A stretch of 64,000 nt of DNA from Pseudorhodoferax sp032153935 (lineage in GTDB: Bacteria; Pseudomonadota; Gammaproteobacteria; Burkholderiales; Burkholderiaceae_C), in NCBI RefSeq assembly GCF_964253035.1, contig NZ_CAXUQL020000001.1, positions 5,332,001 to 5,396,000 of the forward strand. The letters are read 5' to 3'. Positions within the stretch are counted from its first letter, which is position 1, and each line of letters opens with the position of its first letter. Below, piece after piece: positions 25,505 to 34,832 of this stretch. The notes beneath the pieces are model-generated. The model saw nothing but the letters and a program-made list of their open reading frames with translations, did not search any database and had not been told where the DNA came from. The position numbers were made by a program, and so were the translations under genes.

Positions 25505-26161
25505 ATGAGACTGATTCTGTTGGGCGCGCCAGGCGCAGGCAAAGGCACGCAAGCCACGTTCATCTGCAAGCAGTTCGGGATTCCCCAGATTTCCACAGGC
25601 GACATGCTGCGTGCCGCCGTCAAGGCCGGCACGCCGCTGGGCCTGCAGGCCAAGTCGGTCATGGATTCGGGCGCGCTGGTCAGCGACGACATCATCATCG
25701 GCCTGGTCAAGGAGCGCATCGCCCAGCCCGATTGCGCCAAGGGCTTCCTGTTCGACGGCTTCCCGCGCACCATCCCGCAGGCCGACGCCATGAAGGCGGC
25801 CGGCGTCAAGCTGGACTTCGTGCTCGAGATCGACGTGCCCTTCGACGCCATCATCGAACGCATGAGCGGCCGCCGCTCGCACCCGGCATCGGGCCGCGTC
25901 TACCACGTGCGCTTCAACCCGCCCAAGGTCGAAGGCCTGGACGACGTGACGGGCGAGGCGCTGGTGCAGCGCGAGGACGACAGCGAGGCCACCGTGACCA
26001 AGCGCCTGGACGTCTACAGCGCGCAGACGCGCCCGCTGATCGACTACTACACCCAGTGGTCCAAGGACGACCCGGCCCACGCGCCCAAGTACCGCAAGAT
26101 CGACGGCACCGGCAGCGTGGACGAGATCACCGCGCGCGCACTCGCGGCCCTGGCCGCCTGA
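25505..26161 (+). CDS. adk: Adenylate kinase
   Basis: A 218-residue long-form adenylate kinase converting 2 ADP to ATP and AMP. LGAPGAGKGTQATFI is the P-loop, STGDMLRAAV and GFLFDGFPRT the AMP site, and GRVYHVRFNPPKVEG with DDVTGEALVQREDD the lid. The lid has no Cys cluster, so it is the zinc-free Gram-negative type. A GAGG lies 8 bases before the ATG. A GC-rich inverted repeat in the 123-bp gap after kdsB may end the previous transcript. Its stop is one base from the convergent asparaginase stop. Confidence 0.97.
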   Translation: MRLILLGAPGAGKGTQATFICKQFGIPQISTGDMLRAAVKAGTPLGLQAKSVMDSGALVSDDIIIGLVKERIAQPDCAKGFLFDGFPRTIPQADAMKAAGVKLDFVLEIDVPFDAIIERMSGRRSHPASGRVYHVRFNPPKVEGLDDVTGEALVQREDDSEATVTKRLDVYSAQTRPLIDYYTQWSKDDPAHAPKYRKIDGTGSVDEITARALAALAA

Positions 26162-26162
26162 G

Positions 26163-27128
<966 letters not shown>

Positions 27129-27139
27129 GCTTGTAGAAA

Positions 27140-27174
27140 CTGATTGAAAATACAGGTACTGGAAATTTACACAG
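27140..27174 (+). promoter_or_regulatory. Two tandem LexA-box-like operators
   Basis: 27140-27155 reads CTGATTGAAAATACAG and 27159-27174 reads CTGGAAATTTACACAG. Both keep CTG-N9-10-ACAG with the CTGT-N8-ACAG spacing, one mismatch each, centres 19 bp apart. TTGAAA (27144-27149) may be a -35 element inside the first box. The site fits lexA autorepression and may also touch the asparaginase promoter. Confidence 0.7.
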
Positions 27175-27231
27175 ACCACTGTGTCGCTCCAGCCCATAGG
27201 GTAGCTGTACCACGTCGCACAAGGAACTGCC

Positions 27232-27921
27232 ATGCCAGACGCCTCTTCTGCATTTCCGGCCAAGCTCACGGCACGCCAGCAACAGATCCTGGAACTGATC
27301 CAGGCCGCCATCGCGAACACTGGCGCCCCGCCCACGCGTGCAGAGATTGCCGCCGAACTGGGCTTCAAGTCCGCCAACGCCGCAGAAGAACACCTGCAGG
27401 CCCTGGCGCGCAAGGGCGTCATCGAACTCGTGAGCGGCACCTCGCGCGGCATCCGCCTGCGCAGTGACATGCTGCGCTCGGTCAACGAACGCCGCAGCAA
27501 GCAGTTCACGCTGCCCCTGCAGGAATTGGCGCAACTGGCCCTGCCGCTGATCGGCCGCGTGGCAGCGGGCTCGCCCATCCTCGCGCAGGAGCACGTGGAC
27601 CAGACCTACTACGTGGAAAGCAGCCTGTTCCAGCACAAGCCCGACTACCTGCTGCGGGTGCGCGGCATGTCCATGCGCGACGCCGGCATCATGGACGGCG
27701 ACCTGCTCGCCGTGCGCGCCACCAAGGATGCCAAGAACGGCCAGATCGTCGTGGCCCGACTCGGCGACGATGTCACCGTCAAGCGCTACAAGCGCACCGC
27801 CGACAGCATCGAACTGCACCCCGAGAACCCCGACTACCCCACCATCTTCGTGGAGCCCGGCGACCCCTTCGAGATTGAAGGCCTGGCCGTGGGGCTGATC
27901 CGCAACACCATGCTGATGTAG
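27232..27921 (+). CDS. lexA: SOS repressor LexA
   Basis: A 229-residue repressor. The N-terminal winged HTH has KLTARQQQILELIQAAI and PTRAEIAAELGFKSANAAEE. The self-cleavage site is A112-G113 in RVAAGSPIL; the catalytic Ser is S147 in RGMSMRDAG and the Lys is K184 in DVTVKRYK. RecA-stimulated cleavage there would release SOS genes. The upstream gap has two degenerate operators, typical of autoregulation. Confidence 0.96.
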   Translation: MPDASSAFPAKLTARQQQILELIQAAIANTGAPPTRAEIAAELGFKSANAAEEHLQALARKGVIELVSGTSRGIRLRSDMLRSVNERRSKQFTLPLQELAQLALPLIGRVAAGSPILAQEHVDQTYYVESSLFQHKPDYLLRVRGMSMRDAGIMDGDLLAVRATKDAKNGQIVVARLGDDVTVKRYKRTADSIELHPENPDYPTIFVEPGDPFEIEGLAVGLIRNTMLM

Positions 27922-28045
27922 GCCCCCAAGCCTTTTCGCACAGTGTCAGGTGGCGGGCGTCCGCCGCGCAGCGCGCGGCAACCCTGGTGCTGTGCCTTTC
28001 AACCAATCCTGCCCCAATCCGCCCGATGGACGGAAGGAGTTTGAA

Positions 28046-28333
28046 ATGGGAATCGCAATGCTGACCGCCGTGCGCGTGGCCCGGTTGCCGCAGTGGTTTG
28101 AGGAGTTCGGTCCGCGGCTGGCGGGCCGCCTGCAGCAGCGGCTGCGCCGCCGGTCGTTGCAGGTGGTGCCCGCCGTGGCCCGCCCCACACCGGCCCTGCG
28201 CGTGTTGCGCGTGCTGGAGCCGCACCAACCCCGCACGGCGGCGGGCCGCATGGTCATCTCCGGCCGCATGGCCGATGTGTGCGCAGAACTGGACCGCTTG
28301 GCCGCAGTGGAATCCGCGTCCACACGGCACTGA
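28046..28333 (+). CDS. Unrecognised 95-residue protein
   Basis: I do not recognise the family. Start chosen at the ATG at 28046 because GGAAGGAG lies 6-13 bases upstream. The sequence is Arg/Leu-rich (RLAGRLQQRLRRRSLQVVP) with a basic middle and a short helical end. No signal peptide or motif is clear. Codon use is like the neighbours and the ribosome site is strong, so it is likely expressed. It lies 86 bp before the dehydrogenase gene. Confidence 0.6.
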   Translation: MGIAMLTAVRVARLPQWFEEFGPRLAGRLQQRLRRRSLQVVPAVARPTPALRVLRVLEPHQPRTAAGRMVISGRMADVCAELDRLAAVESASTRH

Positions 28334-28418
28334 CGACGCGGCATGGGAGCAGCGCCCAGCGTGGGCGCCATACCCGCTGGCGCCCTGGCGCCATGGGGGC
28401 GCGAGGCACAATGGCCGC

Positions 28419-29426
28419 ATGAACATTGTGATCCTCGATGACTACCAGGACGCGGTGCGCAAGCTCGAATGCGCAGCCAAGCTCGAACCCTATGCGGCCA
28501 AGGTCTACACCAACACCGTCAAGGGCCTGGGACAGTTGTCGGTCCGGCTGCGTGACGCGGACATCCTTGTGCTGATCCGCGAACGCACCCACCTGAACCG
28601 GGCGCTGATCGAGAAACTTCCCCGCCTCAAGCTGATCGCGCAAACAGGGCGCGTCGGCCCGCACATCGATGTGGCGGCCTGCACCGAACGCGGCGTGGCC
28701 GTGGCCGAAGGCGTGGGCTCGCCGGTGGCACCGGCCGAACTGACCTGGGCCTTGATCATGGCGGCCACGCGCCGTCTGCCGCAGTACATCGGCAACCTCA
28801 AGCATGGTGCTTGGCAGCAATCCGGCATGAAGACCGCCTCCATGCCGCCCAACTTCGGCCTGGGCACGGTGCTGCGCGAACGCACCATGGGCATCTTCGG
28901 CTACGGCCGCATCGGCCAGATCGTCAGCACCTATGCACGCGCCTTCGGCATGCGCGTGCTGGTCTGGGGGCGGGCCGGCTCCTGCGAGCGCGCGCTGGCC
29001 GACGGCCACCAGATCGCGGCCAGCCAGGAGGAGCTGTTCGCCAACAGCGACGTGCTGTCGCTGCACCTGCGCCTCAACGAGGAGACACGCGGCATCGTCA
29101 AGCTCGACGACCTGGCGCGCATGAAGCCGACCTCGCTGCTGGTCAACACTTCGCGCGCCGAACTCATCGAGCCCGATGCGCTGCTGGCCGGCCTGAACCG
29201 CGGCCGCCCCGGCATGGCTGCCGTCGACGTGTTCGAAAGCGAACCCATCCTGCAGGGCCACGCGCTGCTGCGTCTGGAGAACTGCATCTGCACGCCGCAC
29301 ATCGGCTATGTGGAACTGCAGAGCTACGAGATGTACTTCAACGCCGCATTCGACAACGTGCTGAACTACATCCGCGGCACGCCCACCAACATCGTCAACC
29401 CGGGCTCACTGCAGGTACGCCGCTGA
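28419..29426 (+). CDS. D-2-hydroxyacid dehydrogenase family protein
   Basis: A 335-residue NAD-dependent dehydrogenase of the D-isomer type. The nucleotide-binding site is MGIFGYGRIGQIVSTYARAF; the catalytic triad is Arg in NTSRAELIE, Glu in DVFESEP and His in CTPHIGYVE. The catalytic domain has QTGRVGPHIDVAAC. The substrate may be a 2-hydroxyacid or phosphoglycerate-like compound; serA-type regulatory domains are absent. It starts at the ATG at 28419 and faces the FimV-like gene end-to-end, with a GC hairpin (29436-29451) between them. Confidence 0.9.
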   Translation: MNIVILDDYQDAVRKLECAAKLEPYAAKVYTNTVKGLGQLSVRLRDADILVLIRERTHLNRALIEKLPRLKLIAQTGRVGPHIDVAACTERGVAVAEGVGSPVAPAELTWALIMAATRRLPQYIGNLKHGAWQQSGMKTASMPPNFGLGTVLRERTMGIFGYGRIGQIVSTYARAFGMRVLVWGRAGSCERALADGHQIAASQEELFANSDVLSLHLRLNEETRGIVKLDDLARMKPTSLLVNTSRAELIEPDALLAGLNRGRPGMAAVDVFESEPILQGHALLRLENCICTPHIGYVELQSYEMYFNAAFDNVLNYIRGTPTNIVNPGSLQVRR

Positions 29427-29458
29427 AGGCCTCGAGGGGGCGGTAGCCCCCCGGGACC

Positions 29459-31657
29459 TCAGCGCGTGGACTTGGGCGCGATGCGCGCCTCGGTGTTCGG
29501 ATCGAACAGGTCGAAGTCGATCAGGCCGCTGTCGATCTCGGGCTTGTCGGACCTGGCCGGCATGCTGGCGGGCGGGGCCATCGGGGTGGGCGCCGATGCC
29601 GGCGCCTCGGCGAACGCGTCATCGTCCAGCAGCGGCAGGTCGATGTCGACCAGCGACAGCTCCGGAAGCGCCGCGACCTCGCCCGTGCTCGTCGACAGGT
29701 CGATGTCGAGCTCCAGCCCAGTACCGTCATGCGCTGTTGGCAGAGGAGCCTGCCCGGAATCCGGCACGAGATCCAGCATCGAATCCGTGGCGGCGCTGGC
29801 CATGAGCGGCGCACCGGCCTGCGGGCCTGCGCCCAATCCACGCTGCCCGGCCACCGCCGGTGCAGGCGGAGCGATCACCCCGAAGCCGGAAGGCGAGCGC
29901 GTGCCGCCCGCGGGCACGAACACATCCTGCGCCACGCCATACAGCATCAGCAGATCCCGGTAGGCGGCCAGGTCGAGGGGACGACCGGTGTCGTCCGGAT
30001 GGCGCAGCAGGTTGGCCTCGATCGTGTCCAGCACGCGCACGTGGCCCCAGGCGGTCTCGATGCTGAGCAGCGTCGCCGGATAGTCCTCCAGCCCCAGGCC
30101 TTCGTCGGCAAAGGCAGCGAAGTTGGGCACATGGGCGTTGAAGCGCCGCTCGAAGCGCGCACGCAAGGCGTTGAAGTCGTCCTTGCGGCCCTGCTGGTGG
30201 TAGATGCCGAACAGTTCCAGGAAGGCCAGCGGGCTCATGTCCTGGTGCTCGTCCAGGTGCTGCTGCAGCACTTCGATGGCTTGCTCGTACTGGCCCAGCG
30301 AGACGAAGAAATCGGCATGTTGCTGCACATCGACGAATTCGTCCGGACGCACGGGCCGCGATGCGTCCACCGACTGCACCCGGTCGTGCGCAAAGACCGC
30401 CGCTGCCACGGCACCCGTGTCCACCGTCGACGGCCGTCCGACGCCGAGCGCGGAGGCGGGCTCGCTGTCCAGGAATTCATCGGCCAGCGATGGCCGGGAC
30501 ACCACGGGTGGCCGCGTCACGGGCGGCGGGACGGCGGCGGGCACCGGCACGCCTGCGGTGGCGCGCGGGGCAGCCTCGCCGCTCCAGTGCGCCGCAGCCA
30601 GCGCGGCCTGGCGGGCGCGTTGCCAGAAGTACGCCGCCAGGCCGACCATGAGGGCCAGCAATGCCAGCAGCCCGTAGACGAACAGGATGTCGATGCGGCC
30701 ACTCTCGGCCTCGTCGAGCCGGCGCTCCGCACGCTCCAGCCGGGCGCGGAGTTCGCGCTCAGCCGCGCTCGGCTCGGCCGCCTGCTTGCGCTGCACGGCC
30801 TGTTGCGCCTCCAGCGCTTCGAGGCGCTGCTTGTCGCGCACGATCTCTTCCGGCGTGGTGCGCAGTGCGCGCCAGATGGCGGCCACAGCCTCACGCTGCG
30901 CCGCATCGTCGATGAGTTGCGAGTTCAGCGCCGGACTGGGCTGCATGCCGGCCACGGGCGTGGCCGGCGCATCCAGCGTCAGGCGCGGCACGCCCGTGGC
31001 TGGCGCCGAAGCCGCTGCCTGGGCCTTGACGGGGGCTGGCCGCGGCGCGGGGGGGGATTTCGGCGCGGCGGCCTGGGCCTGTGCACGCGCAGGTGCGGGC
31101 GGGCGGGCCGGGCGCGGTACCGGACGCGGCGCTGGCGCCGCTGCGGCACGGGGCGGTGGCGCCGGCGCCGGCCGCACCGATTCGGCCGGGGGTAGTGGCG
31201 CGGCCGCAACAGCAGGCGGCGTTGGAGGTACTGCGGGCACCGGTCTCGCCAGGTCTACCGGCCCGGCGGCCATCTTCAGCTCCGCCGGGAATTCAGGCAG
31301 GAAGTCATAGCGCCGTACGCCGCCCTGGCCGCACAACGCATGCAGCACCAGGCCCACGACGGGCTCGTCGATGACGGCGTTGGAACGGATGCGCAGCACG
31401 GCTTCCTGGGAGCCGGCGGCCGGCGCCTGCACCACGAGGCGCACCCGAGACGACTCCACCAGCGTGTCGCCGTGGAACACCTCGATGCGAAAACACTGCG
31501 CCGTGGCATCTTCAGGCTGGTCGACGCGCACCTCCACCGCCAGGCTCAGCGGCTGGCCGAGAACCACGTTGCCGCGTGCCCGCCCAAGACTCAATGCCGA
31601 ACTGCCGACCGCCACCCCCAGCAGCCCCAGCCCCACCAGCTTGTGTTGTAGTTTCAC
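29459..31657 (-). CDS. FimV/HubP-like polar membrane protein
   Basis: A 732-residue single-pass protein. A signal-like N-terminus is followed by an Ig-like FimV domain (about 25-125), a long Pro/Ala-rich region (about 130-245), a coiled-coil (about 250-330), a transmembrane helix (about 333-357, DILFVYGLLALLALMVGLAA) and a cytoplasmic acidic part with a TPR-like segment (FVSLGQYEQAIEVLQQHLDE). FimV/HubP proteins organise cell poles, type IV pili and related surface machines. No peptidoglycan-binding LysM motif is clear. A run of eight C (coding strand; 31049-31056) lies in the Pro-rich part. No pilus genes are adjacent. Confidence 0.75.
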   Translation of the reverse strand: MKLQHKLVGLGLLGVAVGSSALSLGRARGNVVLGQPLSLAVEVRVDQPEDATAQCFRIEVFHGDTLVESSRVRLVVQAPAAGSQEAVLRIRSNAVIDEPVVGLVLHALCGQGGVRRYDFLPEFPAELKMAAGPVDLARPVPAVPPTPPAVAAAPLPPAESVRPAPAPPPRAAAAPAPRPVPRPARPPAPARAQAQAAAPKSPPAPRPAPVKAQAAASAPATGVPRLTLDAPATPVAGMQPSPALNSQLIDDAAQREAVAAIWRALRTTPEEIVRDKQRLEALEAQQAVQRKQAAEPSAAERELRARLERAERRLDEAESGRIDILFVYGLLALLALMVGLAAYFWQRARQAALAAAHWSGEAAPRATAGVPVPAAVPPPVTRPPVVSRPSLADEFLDSEPASALGVGRPSTVDTGAVAAAVFAHDRVQSVDASRPVRPDEFVDVQQHADFFVSLGQYEQAIEVLQQHLDEHQDMSPLAFLELFGIYHQQGRKDDFNALRARFERRFNAHVPNFAAFADEGLGLEDYPATLLSIETAWGHVRVLDTIEANLLRHPDDTGRPLDLAAYRDLLMLYGVAQDVFVPAGGTRSPSGFGVIAPPAPAVAGQRGLGAGPQAGAPLMASAATDSMLDLVPDSGQAPLPTAHDGTGLELDIDLSTSTGEVAALPELSLVDIDLPLLDDDAFAEAPASAPTPMAPPASMPARSDKPEIDSGLIDFDLFDPNTEARIAPKSTR

Positions 31658-31719
31658 AGTGAGTGCTTATGCGTCTTTCGCGCACCTTACCACGCAGGTC
31701 GGCGCGTCATAATTGCTCG

Positions 31720-33240
31720 ATGGATACAGCATATCGCGTTGTCGGCGTGGTCGGCGCCGGCGCAATGGGCCGCGGAATCGGTCAAATTGCAGCACAAGCA
31801 GGTAGTACCGTCAAACTCTTCGACGTGGCCCCCGGCGCTGCCGCCAAGGCCAGGGATGCGGTGTATGCACAGTGGTCCAGGCTGCACGAAAAAGGCAGAT
31901 TGGACACACAAACGCTCCAGTCGCAGCGCGCGGCGCTGGTCGAAGCCGCGACCCTGGCCGACCTCGCCGACTGCGACCTGGTCATCGAGGCGGTGGTCGA
32001 GCGGCTGGACGTGAAGCAAGGCCTGTTTGCAGAACTCGAAACAATCGTCCGTCCGGACGCGGTGCTGGCGAGCAACACCTCTTCGCTGTCGATCACCGCC
32101 ATCGCCTCGGCGCTCCAGCGCCCCGGGCGCTTCGCCGGCTACCACTTCTTCAACCCCGTGCCGCTCATGAAGGTGGTCGAGGTCATCGCCGGGCTCAAGA
32201 CCGATGCCGCCGTCTGCCAGGGCCTGACCCGGTACGCACGCGCCATGGGGCACACGCCCGTCCAGGCGGCCGACACACCCGGCTTCATCGTCAACCACGC
32301 AGGGCGCGGCTACGGCACGGAAGCGCTGCGCATCGTCGGCGAGTCGGTCGCCGATTTCGCCACCATCGACCGCATCCTCAAGGACCAGGCCGGCTTCAAG
32401 CTGGGGCCGTTCGAGCTCATGGACCTGACCGGCCTGGACGTGTCGCACCCGGTCATGGAATCGATCTACCGCCAGTACTACGAAGAGCCACGCTACCGCC
32501 CCAGCGCGCTGGCCGCCCAGCGCGTGGCCGGTGGCGTGGTCGGCCGCAAGGCCGGCGAAGGCTTCTACCGCTATGTCGACGGCACCGCACAGCTGCCGGC
32601 CGAGCCACCTGTGCCACAGGTCGACCAGATCCCGCCGGTCTGGGTGTCGCCACGCGCCGCGCGCCGCGCCGAACTGTTCCAACTGCTCAAGGACCTGGGC
32701 GCCCGCATCGAAACCGGCCAGTCGCCCTCGATGGAAGCGCTGACCCTGGTGGCGCCGCTCGGCTTCGACATCACCACCGTCGCCGTGGTCGAGCGGCTGG
32801 ACCCCGCGCGCACCATCGGCATCGACATGCTGTTCGACGATGCCGCGACCAAGCGTCGCGTGCTTGCGACAAATCCGGCCACGCGCGTCGACATGCGCGA
32901 CGCCGCGCACGCGTTGTTTGCGCGCGACGGAAAGGCCGTCAGCGTGATCCGCGACAGCGGCGGTTTCGTCACCCAGCGCGTGGTGGCCACCATCGTGAAC
33001 ATCGCGGCCGACATCTGCCAGCAGTCCATCTGCAGCCCGCGCGACCTCGAACTGGCCGTCACACTGGGCCTGGGCTACCCGGCCGGCCCGCTGGCCCTGG
33101 GCGACCGTTGCGGCCCGACCAACGTACTGGAGGTGCTGTTCAACCTGCAGACCGTCTACGGCGACCCACGCTACCGTCCCAGCCCCTGGCTGCGCCGCCG
33201 CGGTGCCATCGGCCTGTCCCTGCTGCACGAAGAAACCTGA
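31720..33240 (+). CDS. 3-hydroxyacyl-CoA dehydrogenase (PaaH/PaaC-like, two C-terminal domains)
   Basis: A 506-residue NAD-dependent enzyme oxidising 3-hydroxyacyl-CoA to 3-ketoacyl-CoA. VGVVGAGAMGRGIGQIAAQA is the NAD site, NTSSLSITAIASALQ and GYHFFNPVPLMKVVEVIAGL hold the catalytic Ser/His/Glu region, and two 3HCDH C-terminal domains follow (about 190-285 and 400-495). The length and duplicated C-terminus resemble the 3-hydroxyadipyl-CoA dehydrogenases of phenylacetate degradation. It lies 13 bp before the crotonase-fold gene, so the two are one transcript. Other paa genes are not visible. Confidence 0.9.
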   Translation: MDTAYRVVGVVGAGAMGRGIGQIAAQAGSTVKLFDVAPGAAAKARDAVYAQWSRLHEKGRLDTQTLQSQRAALVEAATLADLADCDLVIEAVVERLDVKQGLFAELETIVRPDAVLASNTSSLSITAIASALQRPGRFAGYHFFNPVPLMKVVEVIAGLKTDAAVCQGLTRYARAMGHTPVQAADTPGFIVNHAGRGYGTEALRIVGESVADFATIDRILKDQAGFKLGPFELMDLTGLDVSHPVMESIYRQYYEEPRYRPSALAAQRVAGGVVGRKAGEGFYRYVDGTAQLPAEPPVPQVDQIPPVWVSPRAARRAELFQLLKDLGARIETGQSPSMEALTLVAPLGFDITTVAVVERLDPARTIGIDMLFDDAATKRRVLATNPATRVDMRDAAHALFARDGKAVSVIRDSGGFVTQRVVATIVNIAADICQQSICSPRDLELAVTLGLGYPAGPLALGDRCGPTNVLEVLFNLQTVYGDPRYRPSPWLRRRGAIGLSLLHEET

Positions 33241-33253
33241 ATCCGCCCGCCCC

Positions 33254-34036
33254 ATGCCCGCCGCCCTGCTCAGCACCCGCCATGGCGCGACCATGGTGCT
33301 CACCCTGTCGCACCCGGAGCGCCACAACGCGCTGGGGCCGGATCTCTGGGCCGCCGGCGTCGAGGCCCTGAACGTGGCCGAGTCCAACGCCGAGGTCGCC
33401 AGCGTGGTCATCACCGGTGCCGGCGCCCTGTTCAGTGTGGGCCACGACCTGGAGCAGTTGCAGGCCAGCCGGCGCGAGAGCGCCGCGCACCAGGTCGCGC
33501 TGACCGAGGGCCTGCACAGCTGGATCGAGGCCATCCGCAGCTTTCCCAAGCCCGTGGTCGCCGCGGTCGAGGGTGCGGCCGCCGATGCCGGCTTCGCGCT
33601 CGCGCTGGCCTGCGACTTCATCGTCGCCGCACGCAACGCGCAGTTCGCGCTGGCCGCCAGCGCACTGGGCCTGTCGCCCGACGCGGGCGCCAGCTGGAGC
33701 CTGGCGCGCGCGCTGCCGCGCCAGCTGGCTGGCGAATTGCTGATGCTGGGCACGCGCATGAACGCCGAGCGGCTGCACGCGCTGGGCGTGGTCAACCGCA
33801 TCTGCGGCCCGGGCACGGCGCTCGGCGAAGCCCTGGCGATGGCCGAGCAGATCAATGCGCGCGCGCCGCATGCGGTCGCCAGCGCCAAGGAGCTGCTGGC
33901 CCTGGCCGGCAGCGCCACGCTGCCCGAACAACTGGCGTACGAACGCGACCGCTTCGTCACCAACCTGCACCACGCAGGCACCGGCGCGGCCATCGCCGCG
34001 TTCCGCGAACAGCGCGGCACGCTCCCGCCCGTTTGA
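33254..34036 (+). CDS. Crotonase-fold protein (PaaG-like isomerase more likely than hydratase)
   Basis: A 260-residue enoyl-CoA hydratase/isomerase family protein. The fold is clear (FSVGHDLEQLQ; VAAVEGAAADAGFALALACD; GLSPDAGASWSLARALPRQ). The two Glu of true hydratases are absent: the first falls on Ala in GFALALA, the second on Ala in QFALAAS. The Asp in LSPDAGASW matches the acid of PaaG/ECI-type isomerases. So an isomerase or other acyl-CoA role is favoured. The adjacent PaaH-like dehydrogenase fits a CoA-ester pathway. Start at the ATG at 33254, 13 bp after the upstream gene. Confidence 0.85.
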   Translation: MPAALLSTRHGATMVLTLSHPERHNALGPDLWAAGVEALNVAESNAEVASVVITGAGALFSVGHDLEQLQASRRESAAHQVALTEGLHSWIEAIRSFPKPVVAAVEGAAADAGFALALACDFIVAARNAQFALAASALGLSPDAGASWSLARALPRQLAGELLMLGTRMNAERLHALGVVNRICGPGTALGEALAMAEQINARAPHAVASAKELLALAGSATLPEQLAYERDRFVTNLHHAGTGAAIAAFREQRGTLPPV

Positions 34037-34081
34037 TCCGCGCCCCCGGCCGCCCGGCCACAGTCACCCAAAAGACAGACC

Positions 34082-34801
34082 ATGGACGAACCCATTCTTA
34101 ACATCGCCGAGCGCGAAGCGATCAACGCCGGGCGCTGGTTCTCATCCCTCTCCCCCTCGCTGCGGCACGACATTCTTCGATGCGCCTACGTTCGACGTTA
34201 CAAGAACGGCGAACTGATCGCCGCCCGCGGCGACATCGCGGAAGAGTGGATCGCCTGCGCCAAGGGCGCGGCCCGCGTGAGCTCCACCTCGATCACGGGC
34301 AAGCAGATCACGCTGACCTATGTGGAGCCCGGCATCTGGTTCGGCGATGTGGCCTTCTTCGACAGCGACCGCCGCACCCACGACGTCTACGCACATGGCG
34401 CGACCACCATCGTCTGCGTGGCGCGGGCCGACTTCAAGAAGATCCTGGCCGCGCACAGCGAGCTCTACGAAGCGCTGATGTGGTTGCAGTCGCGCCGCAT
34501 CCGGCTGCTGTTCGGCCTGGTGGAAGACCTCAACACCCTGCCCCTGCGCGCACGCCTGGCCAAGCAGTTGCTGCACCTGGTGCGCAGCTACGGCGTGCCC
34601 AGCCTGGAAGATGGCAACGAGGTCCGCATCAGCCTGCAGCTGGCGCAGGAAGAGCTGGCCCAATTGCTGGGAGCCTCGCGCCAACGCGTGAACCAGGAAC
34701 TCAAGACCATGGAGCGCGAGGAAGCCATCCGCATCGAAGCGACCGGCCTCATCGTGCGCGACCGCGACGCGCTGATGCGCATCGTCGAGACCGACCGCTG
34801 A
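34082..34801 (+). CDS. Crp/Fnr family transcriptional regulator
   Basis: A 239-residue regulator with an N-terminal cyclic-nucleotide-like sensor domain (about 20-140) and a C-terminal winged HTH (about 175-230; LAQEELAQLLGASRQRVNQE). There is no N-terminal Cys cluster, so it is not an oxygen-sensing Fnr. The cAMP phosphate-binding RxS pattern is not obvious, so the ligand is unknown. It sits between the crotonase-fold gene and a phosphotransferase/acyl-CoA dehydrogenase pair, and probably controls this CoA-ester block. Confidence 0.88.
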   Translation: MDEPILNIAEREAINAGRWFSSLSPSLRHDILRCAYVRRYKNGELIAARGDIAEEWIACAKGAARVSSTSITGKQITLTYVEPGIWFGDVAFFDSDRRTHDVYAHGATTIVCVARADFKKILAAHSELYEALMWLQSRRIRLLFGLVEDLNTLPLRARLAKQLLHLVRSYGVPSLEDGNEVRISLQLAQEELAQLLGASRQRVNQELKTMEREEAIRIEATGLIVRDRDALMRIVETDR

Positions 34802-34832
34802 ACCACAACACCGACACAGGGAGACAACCCGC

